This document shows positions 50,599-63,601 of a DNA stretch of 64,000 bases, piece after piece; within the stretch, counting starts at the first letter, position 1, and every line of letters begins with the position of its first letter. This DNA is from Acanthochlamys bracteata (Eukaryota > Streptophyta > Magnoliopsida > Pandanales > Velloziaceae): the NCBI GenBank assembly GCA_019914995.1, contig CM034131.1:1860001-1924000 (forward strand), written 5' to 3'. The position numbers were made by a program, and so were the translations under genes. Below the pieces are notes generated by a model, which was not told the origin of the DNA, did not search any database, and saw only the letters and a list, made by a program, of their open reading frames with translations.

Positions 50599-52307
50599 CC
50601 GTGTGTTTAAATGTCACGAACTCTACTTTTTCTTTCAACTTTTGAATTTGATTACTCGAGGTGCTACTTTTTATAAATAAGAATTCAAAGTATATTTTAA
50701 TCGAACTTCATTTGTTTTATTTTTACAAAATTTATTTTAGTAAATTTTAATTTTTAGCATTTTTTAAAACACATCCTTTCAGTATCGCTTAGGTACATTT
50801 TCAGAATATTAAGACAGAAGTTGGTAAGTTTGATGTTACTTGGATGTCTTTGTTAGATTCTTGTGTGTGGTGATGAACCAACATTGTGTACTAATTACTT
50901 AATTTGAATTTGATTTAACTTAACAATTAATCCCTGAAACTGTAGGCTGATTTTGTTATTCTTCACTCTTTGCATGCAGCTTCTCACCGATGCCTTTGTC
51001 TCTGATCGAAGTGCTACTGGGTTAATTCTAAGGTAGTATCTTTCAAGTTTCATGTTTACTTCTAAACTGTAGTCGCACTCCCCTGGACCAGAATCGCAGG
51101 CGGAAGTATTTATCTCATGTTCTTGTTCAGGAGATTTCCAGGTATATTCTTTTTGTTCTTATAACCTTTTTTTACTAAAAAGTTACGTCGACTCATTCTT
51201 AACTATTAAGAAAAAAACACTTCCAACTTTTTCTTTAAAACATATAAAAACTCATTTTAATAATATTTTTATATTCAGTAATTCATTCTTATATAAAAAA
51301 CACACCTTCAAAGCACACTCTACAACCTTTAGCGACTGAAAAATTTCGTCATGTTATTTGTTATTCTAGTAACCTTTATTATTAACATTCTTAATTATCT
51401 GAATATTACTTGAAACTCATTTTTTTAAAATAAAAAATATTAAATTAAAATACAACAAAAAATTTTATATCAATGTTATTAAACATATTTTAAATGGTAG
51501 ATAAACACGCAATGCTTCGAAAACTCCGAACTTCTAATTTAATTGTAAACATCAAAATATAAATTACTTGTGTCAATTATTTCTACACTGATCTCACTGA
51601 CAACGTAGACTACCGTCGCAAACTCCACTTACGGTCAAAATTTAGAATGTAAATTAAATACCGAAAGTTTTCACTTCCTTCAATTAAATTTATAATTTCA
51701 AAATTTTATATATTTACTATTTATTTTAGAAATATTTATTCAAAAAATTTTTAATTTTATGAAAATATTTTATTTAAATATTTTAAATAATTTAGAAAAT
51801 ATAAAAAAAAAGTTAAAAACTTTATTTTTAAAATAAACAATACCAAACGTTATGCAACTGCTTATTAAGCATTGATTCCCATAAGCCACATTTGTTTAGT
51901 TTAAAATTTCAAAATTCATCAGGTAAAAGGTAAATATACGGTACATCACCTTCCTTTCTCCAGAAAGTTCTCATGTTCAATACAATTTTTCACGACTCCA
52001 GTGGATGATGTTAACCAAGAGATGCAACTACAAAAAATATTTTCTTTATTATTGTATAATTTCTTATAAAATTTCTATAATATCTTATTTTATATTTAGA
52101 TATTTCAAATAGAGAAAAATTTTATTATTATAATAAAATAAAATATTTTTATTTTGAAAAACATTTTCAAAAGTTACTACTAGAGTAACCTTAGAACATC
52201 AACATGCCCTTTTCACTACACACATAAACATAAAAACAGGCAACAACTCCTTGCCCTTTTCAACACATTAACCAAAACCTCTACACGCACTCAAGCCAAG
52301 TGATCAA
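50599..52307. other. Intergenic DNA downstream of the OBAP gene
   Basis: AT-rich. It contains A/T-rich MITE-like blocks near 51200-51310, 51400-51480 and 51680-51850, and one at about 52030-52180. No exon is supported. The 3' untranslated region of the oil-body gene should lie just below 52308. Confidence 0.45.
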
Positions 52308-53208
52308 TCAAACGAAGACCCTCGGCGTCGACTCCACCGGCGGCAAGTCGACCTCTTTGAGCACCGTCTTCAAACCTTTCCCCGCTCCGTTCGCCAGAGG
52401 ATGTATTCCACGTTCCGGACCTGTCATGTATTGCCTCTTCTCTCTCTCCTCCTCGAACGACACTCCGAATCTCTTCTCCACATCTGCGAGACAATCCAGC
52501 CATTTCCATCCATCCAAATTCAAAATCAATTATCTAGTTCTTTTCTAAATTAGTGAATGGAAGCATACAAGAGTATAGCTCAAACCTTGAGCAAGCTCAG
52601 GGTAAAGCTGGCCGTCGTGAGTAAGCGACATCATGACTTGTGGAAGACCGAGAGGAAGCGTATCCCCGCGGTCAACTTGCCAGAAATGAATAGTCTTTCC
52701 GTAAGTTTTCGCTACCTTTTCAAGATCTATGCGAGCGACAGGGCCAGGAACGCCCGGAAGGAACAAGACGCCGCTTTTGACCTCGTACTCATGAGAGTGC
52801 CACAGCCGCTTCTCGTCGTCAGACAAAGTCAGGAATATATCTTCGGTGATGATGTACTCGACTCCGATGAGGTTCGCGTCCTGTTCCGGACTGTCAAAGA
52901 TCAAACACTGACGCATGTTTTCGTTGTAGTGAGAGCAGAAATGGTGTGATTCCACTTGCCTTGTCATGTCGTGTGCATAGAAGTGAAACCTGCCAATAAA
53001 TTAGTAACAAACATTATTAATGAAAGTTTGTTCCATCCGGTATATAGTAAAACATGGCTGAAAGAATAATTTGAATAATTTACGCGCAAAGGTGCTGGTG
53101 GATCTTCTTGAGAGGACCGAAGCTCTGGATAAGAGCAGAAGCCGATTCAAGCATGGATGTTCCTGTGTGGGTTGGCTCACCGGGGACTTGGACTTTACTT
53201 GTGTCCAT
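52308..53208 (-). CDS. Oil body-associated protein, OBAP1 type
   Basis: Exons 53084-53208, 52586-52989 and 52308-52483; GT-AG, phases closed, 234 aa. The protein belongs to the DUF1264/OBAP family, which associates with seed oil bodies. Landmarks are [18 protein letters not shown] near the N-terminus, then [78 protein letters not shown], and the C-terminal [20 protein letters not shown] ending PRVFV. The length and every conserved block fit an intact member. The start is the ATG at 53208 ([12 protein letters not shown]); no in-frame alternative upstream looks coding. The promoter carries an ABRE-like site, in keeping with seed expression. Confidence 0.94.
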
Positions 53209-53372
53209 GGTTGTTGCAGGAGTGCCGCCGGTGATGCTTCACTGCACTTGCTGCTGCAGAAAAGCCTACCTATGAACTATCTCGTTTTCTTGTTGAAATA
53301 AGAGAAGGGTTGTTGATTCGAGAGACTGCCATGTAACTTGCGTTGGGCTTGCAGGAGGACGCGTGGAAGTGT

Positions 53373-53380
53373 ACGTGTCC
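53373..53380. promoter_or_regulatory. ABRE-like site in the OBAP promoter
   Basis: ACGTGTCC, containing the ABRE core ACGTGTC typical of ABA- and seed-responsive promoters, 165 bp upstream of the OBAP start codon. A second GC-rich ACGCGTGG at 53359-53366 resembles the CE3-type coupling element (ACGCGTGTC). Assignment rests on motif and context only. Confidence 0.5.
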
Positions 53381-54024
53381 TCTGAGGATTTCTGTCGAAC
53401 AACTGATGAGCAGTCGCCGAACAAAGTTGAAATGAAATTGGGCCGTGAACGAACTATGAGAATAGGATGTGGAGTTGGGCCATTAGTCTCAGCATTAAAA
53501 TCATGTTTAATTTTACTTTTTAATTTTTTTGTTTAATTTTTATTTTATATTTTTAAATATATTATAAATGTTTAAATTAAAAAATATAAAATTTCGTAAA
53601 AAATTATAGTGTTATTTATAATTATTAAAAATATATATGTTATTTTTAAAAATATTATTTATTTAAAAGATTTTAGAAAATATTCCTAAATATTACCTCA
53701 GTTATTAAGGGTGTGTTTATTTTTACATCAATTTATTTTTTAAAATGAGTTTAAAAAATTAAATTAAAAATTAAAAATATGAATAAAAATACTTTTTAAT
53801 TAATTTTGTATTAATAATAAGTTTTGAAATTAATTTGAAAAAAATTGATAGAAACTTTTATTTAAAATTTTTTATTTATTTTATATTAAATAAATTACTT
53901 GAGTGTTAGTTAAAGGCGCTAGACCTATTTCCCAGAAATAATAGGTTGTTAACCCATTCTTTTACTCGTTCATTGACAAGCATACTACTGCGCATCGGTG
54001 GGAATACATCTTTTGGAAGTATAT

Positions 54025-54275
54025 AATGGGAATGTTTGGAGTGTTTATGAAAAAAAAATTTCTAAAATAAAAGATATATTTGTTGTTTTTAATAAATAAT
54101 CTCTAACTTTTTATTTCAAAATAATAATAAAAAAATTTTACTATGTAAAATTTTTCTATACTTTTTAAATTTTTAAATAAATTTTTTAAATACTTATAAA
54201 TATGTATTGAAAAATATAAAATATAAAATTAAAAAACAGCGTTTGAAAAATGCTAAGCCAAACGGAACCTAAAAG
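54025..54275. mobile_element. AT-rich MITE copy
   Basis: Ends GGGAATGTTTGGAGTGTTTATG and ACAGCGTTTGAAAAATGCTAAG plus CCAAACGGAACC. The ends are inverted relatives around an A/T core. Confidence 0.65.
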
Positions 54276-54504
54276 AGGGACTCCAATAATTGTTTATTTT
54301 AGAATAAATTTGAGTTAAAAAAATAAATTAAAGTTAAAAATATTTAATAAAAATATATTTTTATATTAATTTTATAGTAATAATAAGTTTTAAATTAAAT
54401 TTAAAGAAATTAAAAAATTATTTTAAAATTTTAGTTTATTTCACATTAAAATTTTTTTCAAAAAATTTATGGTGTAAACAAATGCGCCGAAATGAGTCAT
54501 GTTG

Positions 54505-54740
54505 GAGACGTTTAGAAGTACTTATTAAATAAAACTTTTCTGAAATAAAAAATATCTTTATTTTTTTTAAATAAACTTTATTTTTTATTTAAAAAATAAT
54601 AAAAGTATATAATAAAAAAATTATGTATAATTTTTTTACGCTTTCTAAATTTTTAAATATTTATAAAATATGTATTGAAAAACGTAAAATAAAAAATTAA
54701 AAAAAAGCGTTTGGAAAACGCAATCTCAAACGCACAATAT
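54505..54740. mobile_element. AT-rich MITE copy
   Basis: Ends GGAGACGTTTAGAAGTACTT and AAAGCGTTTGGAAAACGC followed by CAAACGCAC. About 230 bp downstream of the previous copy and closely related to it. Confidence 0.65.
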
Positions 54741-54959
54741 TCTTATAGTGGAAAATTGCAGATTGATGCAATGTTGCATCTCTTTGTCGAAAATGCTTTG
54801 GTATTCCTCACCACCACTAATAGTAATAACTAAGCCAGAACCAAAAAAAAATAAAAAGAATAACAATTACTTCTAACAGACTGCATTACTACTACAACAC
54901 TGTAGCAGAAATAGAATACATACAGCTGATTAAACAAGTGCCTCAATACGTAGGTGCGT

Positions 54960-55190
54960 TCAGGAGAGCCTTTGAATAAAAATTCTTATTAATTTTCTCA
55001 ACTTCATATTTTGTAATAAATTTTTATAATATTTTATAAAATTAAAAAATATTAAAAAATTTATATCATAAAGTATAATTTTTTATTTTTATTTTTTTCT
55101 AACTAAAAAATATAATTCATTTTCAAAAAAAAAAAATATCTTTCATTTCAAAAACTTTCTTTTTCCAAACATTTTCAAATGCTTTGGTAC
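54960..55190. mobile_element. AT-rich MITE copy
   Basis: Begins TTCAGGAGAGCCTTTGAATAAAAA and ends TTCCAAACATTTTCAAATGCTTTGG. It lies in the reverse orientation relative to the copy at 54505, judged from the order of the internal A and T blocks. Confidence 0.55.
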
Positions 55191-55201
55191 ATGTGTTTTA
55201 A

Positions 55202-55480
55202 ACATAGTCGTAAAAATAGATTCGGTGCATCCGGATCAACCGAACGTAAATCGGTCCGGATTAATAATAAAATTATTTATACAATCGATCCGCTTCGATC
55301 CACTACGAACCAGTTCAATTTGATCAACATATTTATCCAGATCAAATCGCATTAAATTAAATTTTAAATTTTAAATTTATAATATGTTTGATACAAAATA
55401 ATATAAAAAATTAAATTTGACAAAAAATATATATTTTATTTTTGTGTCACTTTGATTAAGAGTCCCGATAAAAATCGGTT
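55202..55480. mobile_element. Truncated hAT-like fragment (CATAGTT family)
   Basis: Begins CATAGTCGTAAAAATAG and shares the block TTATACAATCGATCCG with the element at 26222-26985. No matching right end or target duplication was found, so it appears truncated or overwritten. Confidence 0.5.
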
Positions 55481-55627
55481 CGTATTTCGATTGAGTTAAA
55501 ATTTTATCAACATATTCTCAACTCATGGTTCTTTTCATATCCAATAATAAAAATTGGATTTGACTCATCAGCCACTTTTGACCGACATGCATACACATAT
55601 ACTTTTAAAATAACATGTGTCTATATC

Positions 55628-55654
55628 ATATATATATATATATATATATATATA
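55628..55654. repeat. AT microsatellite
   Basis: Uninterrupted AT dinucleotide run of about 27 bp. Confidence 0.9.
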
Positions 55655-56834
55655 GTTTAGTTAATATTGTTGTCAAGCTTTTTCAGCTACTTTTTTCCTC
55701 CGTTGAATTGAATCGCTTTCATTGCAAGTTACTCAGTACCAAAATTGCTTCTAGGATTTTGTTCTTTTGCTAGTTTTTAAAAGAAAATTTCATCCTTTTT
55801 TTGTTTTGTTTTAACTTTTTTTTCATTATACCGACTTGTGATAAACAAATTATCATGACATACTGTTCAATCTTTATAAAATTACTTAATATGTAGAAGC
55901 AAAATTTTTTGTAGAGAATTTTACAATTCAGAAAGCTAAAAAATGGCAAGGGAGAGCTGTAAGTTTGACAAAGACAGAAGCTGAAATTCGGAAACCAACT
56001 TCATCGTCTTCACCTTCACAATCTTCATCACCATCATCACCACTACCAACTCTTTCAACATTTATTTAGGGTGTTTGAAAATAATTGAGTTCAGTAAAAG
56101 TAAAATATAAAATATAAAATTTCTGAAAAATGAGTTGGAAATGAAGTTTGGTGCTTGTGTTTCAATAATTTCTAAAAGTGAGTTAAAAATTAAAAAATAA
56201 AATTGCGTAGAAGGGTGTGCAAATAAATAAATTGGAATGAAAATACTGTATGTGAAATTGAAGTTCTAAGTTCTGTGCAAATGAAACATATGAACTATCC
56301 AAAATTCTAAATCTAACGAGAGAAACCAGAATTACGGACGTTTGAAACACACTCTTATCAAACCTTTCCAAGAATTTCCAGCTCCTAAATCCCAGGCAAA
56401 TTCCTGCATGTCGAGCTACAAACAAAGTCAAGCCGGCTGAATTCGAACCTGTACCTGTTATTGAAGCTCCGACAGTTGCAAAACAATAGTATGTGAGCAT
56501 ATATACCAGCAGCACCATTGCGGCATACAACAGCCAACAGACTTGGTTGGTGACTACAACAATAGCATTACGGCATAAACAAGTCCAACATAGCTCAGCA
56601 AAGATGCGAAAAAAAAAACTGCCAATCGCCTGTAAAAGTCCGACAGCGTTACATCAAAGTTGGAAGAAACAGAGATGCAACTGAATCGATAATAATCAAA
56701 CCAATCACAATGGTCAAATACTTAGTGCGGCAAAGGATAACAAGTATCTTGCGGGCACAGTAGACCCGGTAATAAGATACAGCGAAGGCAATAGAAAGCA
56801 ATGGGTGCTCAGAATGGATGTACATAGGGATGTT

Positions 56835-57085
56835 TGGCATTACTTATCCCTAGAACAGTTTTTCAATTTTCCATAAAATTTTCCATATATATCTTTTATA
56901 AATATTTAAAAATTTTATTTAAAAATTTATAAAGTATTGAAAATTTTACATAGTGAGATCTTTTTATTACATATTTTTATTTTTTTTAGGTCAAAAAAAT
57001 AAAGCTCATTTTAAATTAAAAAAAAATATATTTTCTATTTCAAAAGAGCTCTATTTCAAAAGTACTCCCAAACGCCTCCATAAAA
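56835..57085. mobile_element. AT-rich MITE copy
   Basis: Begins GGGATGTTTGGCATTACTTATC and ends CAAAAGTACTCCCAAACGCCTCC. The terminal GTTTGG / CCAAAC words are inverted, with the family's A/T core between. Confidence 0.65.
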
Positions 57086-57982
57086 GCTCCATCACTGGAG
57101 GCAGAGCTGATGAGTCATGTCAAAGACAATTCACATACAACCAGTAATAAATCAATGAAAAGAAATAAAAAAATTTTTAATTATTTTCGAATTAACCTAT
57201 TCAAACTATCTAGGCAAACCCGAATCCACCGGGTAGATCGCCTAAGCGATTTACTTGAGACTAATCGATTTTGGACACGGACCGACATTTTCAAGTCGAC
57301 GGAAACGATTAGCTCCAGATCTATCAACTATACAAAGATGATTCCACCATTACCGTCACACATTAACATCCCTTCTTCCTTATTGTTTTTCTCATGAGGT
57401 GAAAAGATGCTTTTCAAATGTCACTCGCCTGAATGAAATTTGATTATCTTTTACAGATATCTAACACAAAAGATAAAACAACCAATATCAAGATCGCATA
57501 CCTGGTCTCACTAGAAGAACAATCAAGGATGGATTATATTCTCCAATCAACCATGAACTGCTTGTTGGTACTTTACACTCGGTCTCGAAGTCAAAATCTA
57601 CAACGAAGATGACCTGTAATACAAACTGTAAGTTTAGAGGAGCATGTCTCTTTCAACAACCAGATAATGAATTTCCAGCAAGTTATCAACGCGAATTTTG
57701 AGAATGAGACTTGTTCATCAACAATTAAATAACAACAGGGTGTGTTATGGGATCAAAATTAAAATACAATGGGATATATTATGAGCAAGAAATTTCACCC
57801 GATGTAAGATATGTTCTTCAAAATTGAAGTGAAAAAGAATTTAGGTAAGAGAAAGTTATAGCTAACATCATTCAAGATGTATAGGTAGAAAATTCATAGC
57901 TAATAACAACTTTAAAGACAAATTCAGTAGCCATTTACTGACCTATAAATCTACAACAGAAAAAGAGCTGATATCAATACAA

Positions 57983-60900
57983 TCATTCCCCTCTCCAGTG
58001 AATCAATTCTGATTTTGGAACTCGAATTTTTGCCACTTGCTCCTCAGCTTCCATGTCATTTACAACCTTGCGGCACTTTGGGAAGCCACAGTAGCAAGCA
58101 AGTTGCTCATCAATAGAAAAGAATCTGCTAAAAACAATATTGGAAGATGATTTCAAAAAGTAGAAACATGCAACTGGACAAGATCAATCTGCAATATAAA
58201 CCTGTAATCATATGTCAACTCCTCCCACTGATTTATGTCCCGTTTTGCAAAAATAATAATATGTTCATCACCATGAACACTTATTACTCTTGAATAACAG
58301 TTAGGCTGCAGAAAGGGCAATTGAAAGTTCAATCGTAATGGATCAGCAACCTCATGCCAAATAGAAGGATAAGAAATCATAAAACAGTATTTGCTCGACA
58401 TATTATTCAGGCAAAAATGAGACAAAGCATGCCGCACAAGAACAGGTGAAGATAATATAACGAGAATATTATTGAAGATCATGAAAATGAGTTTCACTAT
58501 TTATGTGTGATGTTATGTATGAGAGGTTTTGTGGAACTTTCTTACATGAAGTGGGACTTTACCTTAATTCTTATAAATACCATATTTATTTGTTCATACA
58601 AGTTAGAACCATATACAACCAATCCCTAACTTTGAAACAAACAGGAATGAGGTTTGATTGTTGCATCAGAACAAAATAAAATAAAGTAACTCAAATTCGA
58701 AATATGTAGTTCAACATATTTTGGTAGTGCTACAGCAATGAAAGAGACAACCTTAACTTGAAGGACTGTTCCGCATGCGGACTTGATCATGTCTAACACA
58801 ACCAAGTCCAAGCACAAGCCATGTACAATGTGCAATTAACATCAAGAGTAGACTTAGCATAGTATCAAATATGTCTAAGTTAAGTACATAAAGAGAGGAT
58901 GACTTCATTCAACTATATTTACCGTAATGAAACAAAATTTAATAAACGAATCACATTATCATAACAAGTAAGACAAGCAACTATCCAGAAGCAAACAAAA
59001 TCACTGTGCCATCATTAGCATTCCGCCTTCAATCAAAAGAAAGGAAATATTATAGCGAACAATCCAGGGAAATAAAATATTAAAAATGGAATTAACATGA
59101 ATTGACTATATGTAACAACAATTGGTAAAAGAAAAGGATGCCTGACGAATTATCACATTTCCAAACTTTAAAGAGAAAAGGAAAAGAATGAGTGAAACTC
59201 TTCACATACTAACCTCACAAGAATGATTTATCAGATGAGCTATACTTCCTGCTCTTGTTGCATCAATGACACGCTCATCATCAATTCGAAACAAATATGT
59301 ACCAGCACCCTGCAATGGGATAGTTAGATGTAACTCTTTCTAATCATGTCTGTTTCACTCAAACTTTCTGAAGTCACTAAAAATGTTGCTTCAAGGAAGA
59401 GTACTCATAATAGCATTATACCAAAAACAACTAAAGAATATATAGAAACTATCAAATTTGAATGCTGGATGTAGTATGGAAGCAGGAATAATTGGGTAGC
59501 TATACTGTTATAGAGTTAGCACATGATACAATAGAACAAGAGATAAAATTATTACTACTTTGTGATACTACTTTGCAGTACTTAAGTGCACTGTAGCACA
59601 CTTTTTAAACGGTTACTGCATCAATATGGCTCGGCAAATAAATAGGCTGTTCACTAAACATCTTCAAAATTTTATAAGAAGGACACCTACCCACTTGAAC
59701 TATCTCTCTTACTCAATGGACTCTTCTCTTGACTTCTTCATATATTTCCAAAAACAATGACTTATTACTAAAAGAAATCAAAACTGTGAGAATTGGTTGT
59801 ATTCACACCAACTTGAATGGAGATCATATTTAATAAGAAACATTGAAAACATCTGTAATGCCAAAGCAGACTTGCCGGGGTGGCTAAGGTGTTACCTCCC
59901 CAAAGAGAAGGAAGGCTGACCAAGCCAATGATATAAAATTTATGTTAGTTAAGCCTATTCAATAGAACCATAGTTCAAAGGGGTGCCACGCTTAAGTTCA
60001 AAGTGTTTTTCAGAATGACCTTAGGCTCACTATATTTGTACTATATTCAATTTTGTATGTACAATATTTTGAACTGAGAAGTAGGAAACTCTTGATGAAT
60101 TGTCTCTATCCTTGGTAGTACAAAATAAAAGATGACATTGCTATACATCTCATACCCATTGAACTCCAAATACTTTTAAGGTAGATGCGATATGAATATG
60201 ATACAGCTCATCATTTGTACTATGCAGTCAAAGATTGTGGAAAATTGAGTGTTTTCAATTTTACTGCAAGTATCACTAAACATTGATGAACCACTCAAGT
60301 ATACAAACAATATGCACAAAAAAAAAGTAACTTACCACTAATGAATTGTAAAAAAAATGCTCCCTCATATCTGCAATTGGAGGTCTAACAAGTTCGCCTG
60401 TGTATTCTATCACCTGGACATTGGGAAAAAGATCAGTAATAACACTGCACTATGCAAAACATTTCAGAAAGATGGTACTCACTAACCATGTCTCCAGCCT
60501 TGTGCTGGACCTTTGAAAAAACTCCAAAGCCATGTATTTTGGATTTTCCTACATAATCGGAAACAGAATGTCAAGAAAGTTCAATGTGTTAAAAGCTTTC
60601 ATGTAATGGGGAAATATAAACATGAGCAGTAAGTCTTCGAATAACAGGTGAAGCTCTTTACTAGACTACAAACTCTTATGAACACTATCAACCATTAGAA
60701 TATTTTCAAACATCACGCCATTACAGGTATATGTGATATGTTTAAAGTTTGTAGAGGCAAAGATAATAAGTTCAAAGAAGCCTATTCGCACAGAAGGCTA
60801 ATTTGCAAAGTAAAGAAAACTGTCTGACTAAATAACTAATTTTGGACAATTACTAATAATTTATTTCGGATGGCTAAATTATTGTATCTGGTACCATTTG

Positions 60901-63601
60901 TTGCTATTGCTGTAGTTTAGGTTGATAATTAGCACATGCCCTATACACATTCAGAATTTCAATTTTCCTTTTTACGACGTATCTCATCCTGTGCATGAAC
61001 ATATGACTTTATATGTTCGGTCCTAAATTCAAAATCCAAACTGTTGGATTTGATCTGAAATATAATTTGCATATGCTTTGGCCTCCATTGTAGCACTAGA
61101 TTAACTCATCGACTTTATATGGAAGTCAAACACATCCAAATGACATCAACTTTTACCCTGTAACCCACCAGTAAATTGTCAATAAAGTGTGTGGATAGCC
61201 TTCTGCCAATAGAGTGACGAAAAGGCAAACAACTTGTCACTTAAAAGCAATTAAGACAGCCATCATAGTCATATTGAGACTTCCAGGAATAAAAGAGACC
61301 ACACAAACAAACAGAATTACAAGAGACATTAATCTATTTTGAAGTAGCATTCTGTTTACAACTATGTACTTACCAAATGCAAGTCGCTTCCTATAAGTTG
61401 CCTTCATAATGGTGTACTTTTCAACCACAGAAAAGATGTTTTCCACAGAGGCATGTGATGATGTTCCCATGTTCATTAGAGAAGCTAAACTGGAGGCATC
61501 TGGAAGTCCAGTTGAAGTCAAGGCAGATCCAAATCCATTCTGACAATAGCCTGCAACCACATGAGGTGTGTTCTCTACATATGAGCGTTTAACAGATGCA
61601 GCTGCAAGGACCTGAGGCTCTTTTTGTCCTCTTCGCCCAAAAGAATTATATGGCTCTGCCAAGAAAAGTAAAAAGAAACCATTCTTAATACTCGAGCTAT
61701 CAAAACAAAACAGAGTGCAATATCAAGAATCATCTATGATATGACCAAAATGAATATCCAATGCTCAATAAGTCTTATCACTTTTATTAAACGAATGATA
61801 ATAGCAATAAGGTGAAAGAAAGTACCGCTCCTTGCACAGCCTGATGGATTATTTAAAGGAACATACAATGAACAAGATTGAGACACAGATGTAAGGTTCT
61901 CTTCACTTGACGAGCGTTCATTAGATGGCTGCCTGTGCCTCTTGCAAAAGGAAAGTAATCTTATACACTGATCGTCGTCCTCATCAAGTGACATCAGGTG
62001 AAGTTTGTCTTCATCCTCAAGCTACAACAGCGGAGAAAAAAAAGGTTCTCCAAAGGCTTGTACTATTGGATTTACAGGGAAAAAAAGTGAAAACATGAAG
62101 ATAAGAAAACATAACACACATGGAGATACCTCAACACATAGATCAGCAGCACGTGCACAGAGAGGATGGTAAGCCACACGGCATGTGCTATTAGAGCACT
62201 GTCAAAAGTCACCAATAAGTTCATGTTAGCAACAATAGTTCCACTTAAATAATTAGTATCATCACAAACATCTAGCTGAAACTCAAGTAAAACCTGAATG
62301 CATGCTCCATAAGAAACTCCACATATGCTGCAAAGAAGTTTCCAGCGGTCCTGAAATTTTACTATTAGAGTTGCTAGAATCTCTAAAAACTACAATGTAC
62401 TTGTCAAGAAAGTTAACGTATAGAAGAAGTAAACCTTATTGATTCTGCTAAGTCCATCAATAGGTTCCATTTTCTTCACATCTAAAAGGCATGTTTCTAA
62501 GAAGAAAGTATTGTTAGACAAACTAAAGTACAAGGCCAAAAGACAACTACAGAACATTTGACCCACCAGGAATCCACATTGCACAAGTAAGGTGAGCCCA
62601 ACGGCCATCAGTAGTTGGCTTCATGGCACCACCTACAAAAGTTCATTTAATAACAACTCAAGAATATAGCATATATAATATAAACTGCAACTCATAGGCT
62701 TCTTTTTGAAAACAAATACCTACAACAGGGCAGAGACAACATGGTGGAGGAACTTTGGGTGCCCCTGGACGACACAAGTTGCAAAGCCAAAGAACTCCAT
62801 CTGGAACGTCTGTCTCACCGTAACATCTAGCATGAACCTGATAAGATTGATTTTATGTAGTTTAGTAATTAATAGAACAATTCACATAAGAACTTCAGGC
62901 CAAAAGAAAGGAGTTACCATCATTCGACATTTATCACATTGCAGGAATAGATTGTCCTCATATTCCTATACCCAAAAAGTTAAAATAAATAAGCATATGA
63001 TCAAAAAACAAAAAAAAACTTCAAAAAAAAAAAACCACAAGGGAAGCAAATTAAAAAAAAAGAAGCTACAAACGTCGGGCAGAGCAAGCAACAGCTCTAT
63101 ACCTCATCCATGTGGCAGACACTGCACCTATCCAGGTCTTTCCAGTCAACACGTACAGCTCTGTAACCAACAGGCATATCACGACAGCTCTCAAAGTACT
63201 TTGAGCAAGATCTAGAATTTGGTAAGCTCTGTAGACAGGAGTTTAGTTCATATCAACAGAAATATATATCCATTAAGAAAACTTAAAAGAACACAAAGAA
63301 AAAACCATGCACATACTTACGTACACTTTTAGCAACTAATGCTGATGAAACTATTTAAACCAGAATCACAGTAAACCGAACAGGAGATACATCCCATGCA
63401 GAAGTAACTATACTTAGCATCAACAAAATGATAATATACCTGAATAAGCTGAGCAATTTGAGGATGTGAGAAACCAAACATGTAAGATCCTGGCTTTTGT
63501 AAATCACAACCTTCAACGTCACCATTGACAGCATTCAACCGCAAATCCCCTAGTCTTCTATAGATTTCCCTCCAACAATAATTAGGATTTGGACCATCAA
63601 T
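57983..63601 (-). CDS. ATX1/ATX2-type trithorax H3K4 methyltransferase, C-terminal 15 exons
   Basis: Exons: 63440-63601, 63103-63228, 62918-62965, 62720-62837, 62567-62632, 62435-62496, 62294-62350, 62130-62198, 61826-62021, 61374-61655, 60487-60548, 60336-60413, 59214-59309, 58202-58305, 57983-58124. All are GT-AG and phase-consistent, giving the last 555 residues; the N-terminal part (PWWP, FYR) lies past the window end. Numbering from 63601: PHD finger at ~89-138 ([26 protein letters not shown]), extended PHD at ~140-240 ([33 protein letters not shown]), SET at ~392-513 ([40 protein letters not shown]), and post-SET Cys cluster CYCGFPKC. The catalytic and zinc-binding motifs are intact. 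The protein writes H3K4 methylation at active genes, as in flowering and development. The words [14 protein letters not shown] and [11 protein letters not shown] fit ATX1/ATX2 rather than ATX3-5; I cannot separate ATX1 from ATX2. Confidence 0.94.

Larger units (their letters stand above)
53400..57982. other. Intergenic DNA packed with MITEs
   Basis: At least four copies of the ~230-bp A/T-rich MITE family (54025, 54505, 54960, 56835), a further partial block at 53500-53690, a truncated hAT-like fragment at 55202 and a TA microsatellite. The stretch 56360-56830 is less AT-rich and non-repetitive but gave no exon that could be joined to a gene. 57400-57982 is the likely 3' untranslated region and downstream flank of the ATX gene. 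Confidence 0.5.

Noticed and set aside
52557..52949. 130-codon open frame on the plus strand
   Set aside because: It is the antisense shadow of OBAP exon 2.
56183..56840. Minus-strand frames with hydrophobic stretches
   Set aside because: No ATG context, splice continuity or family match could be established; left as non-coding.
59870..59960. tRNA or SINE-like A-box (GGGGTGGCTAAGG)
   Set aside because: No B-box at the right distance and no cloverleaf; it sits in an ATX intron and is probably repeat debris or chance.
62706..63215. 169-codon open frame on the plus strand
   Set aside because: It is antisense to ATX exons and introns and has low-complexity Lys-rich sequence; no support as a gene.
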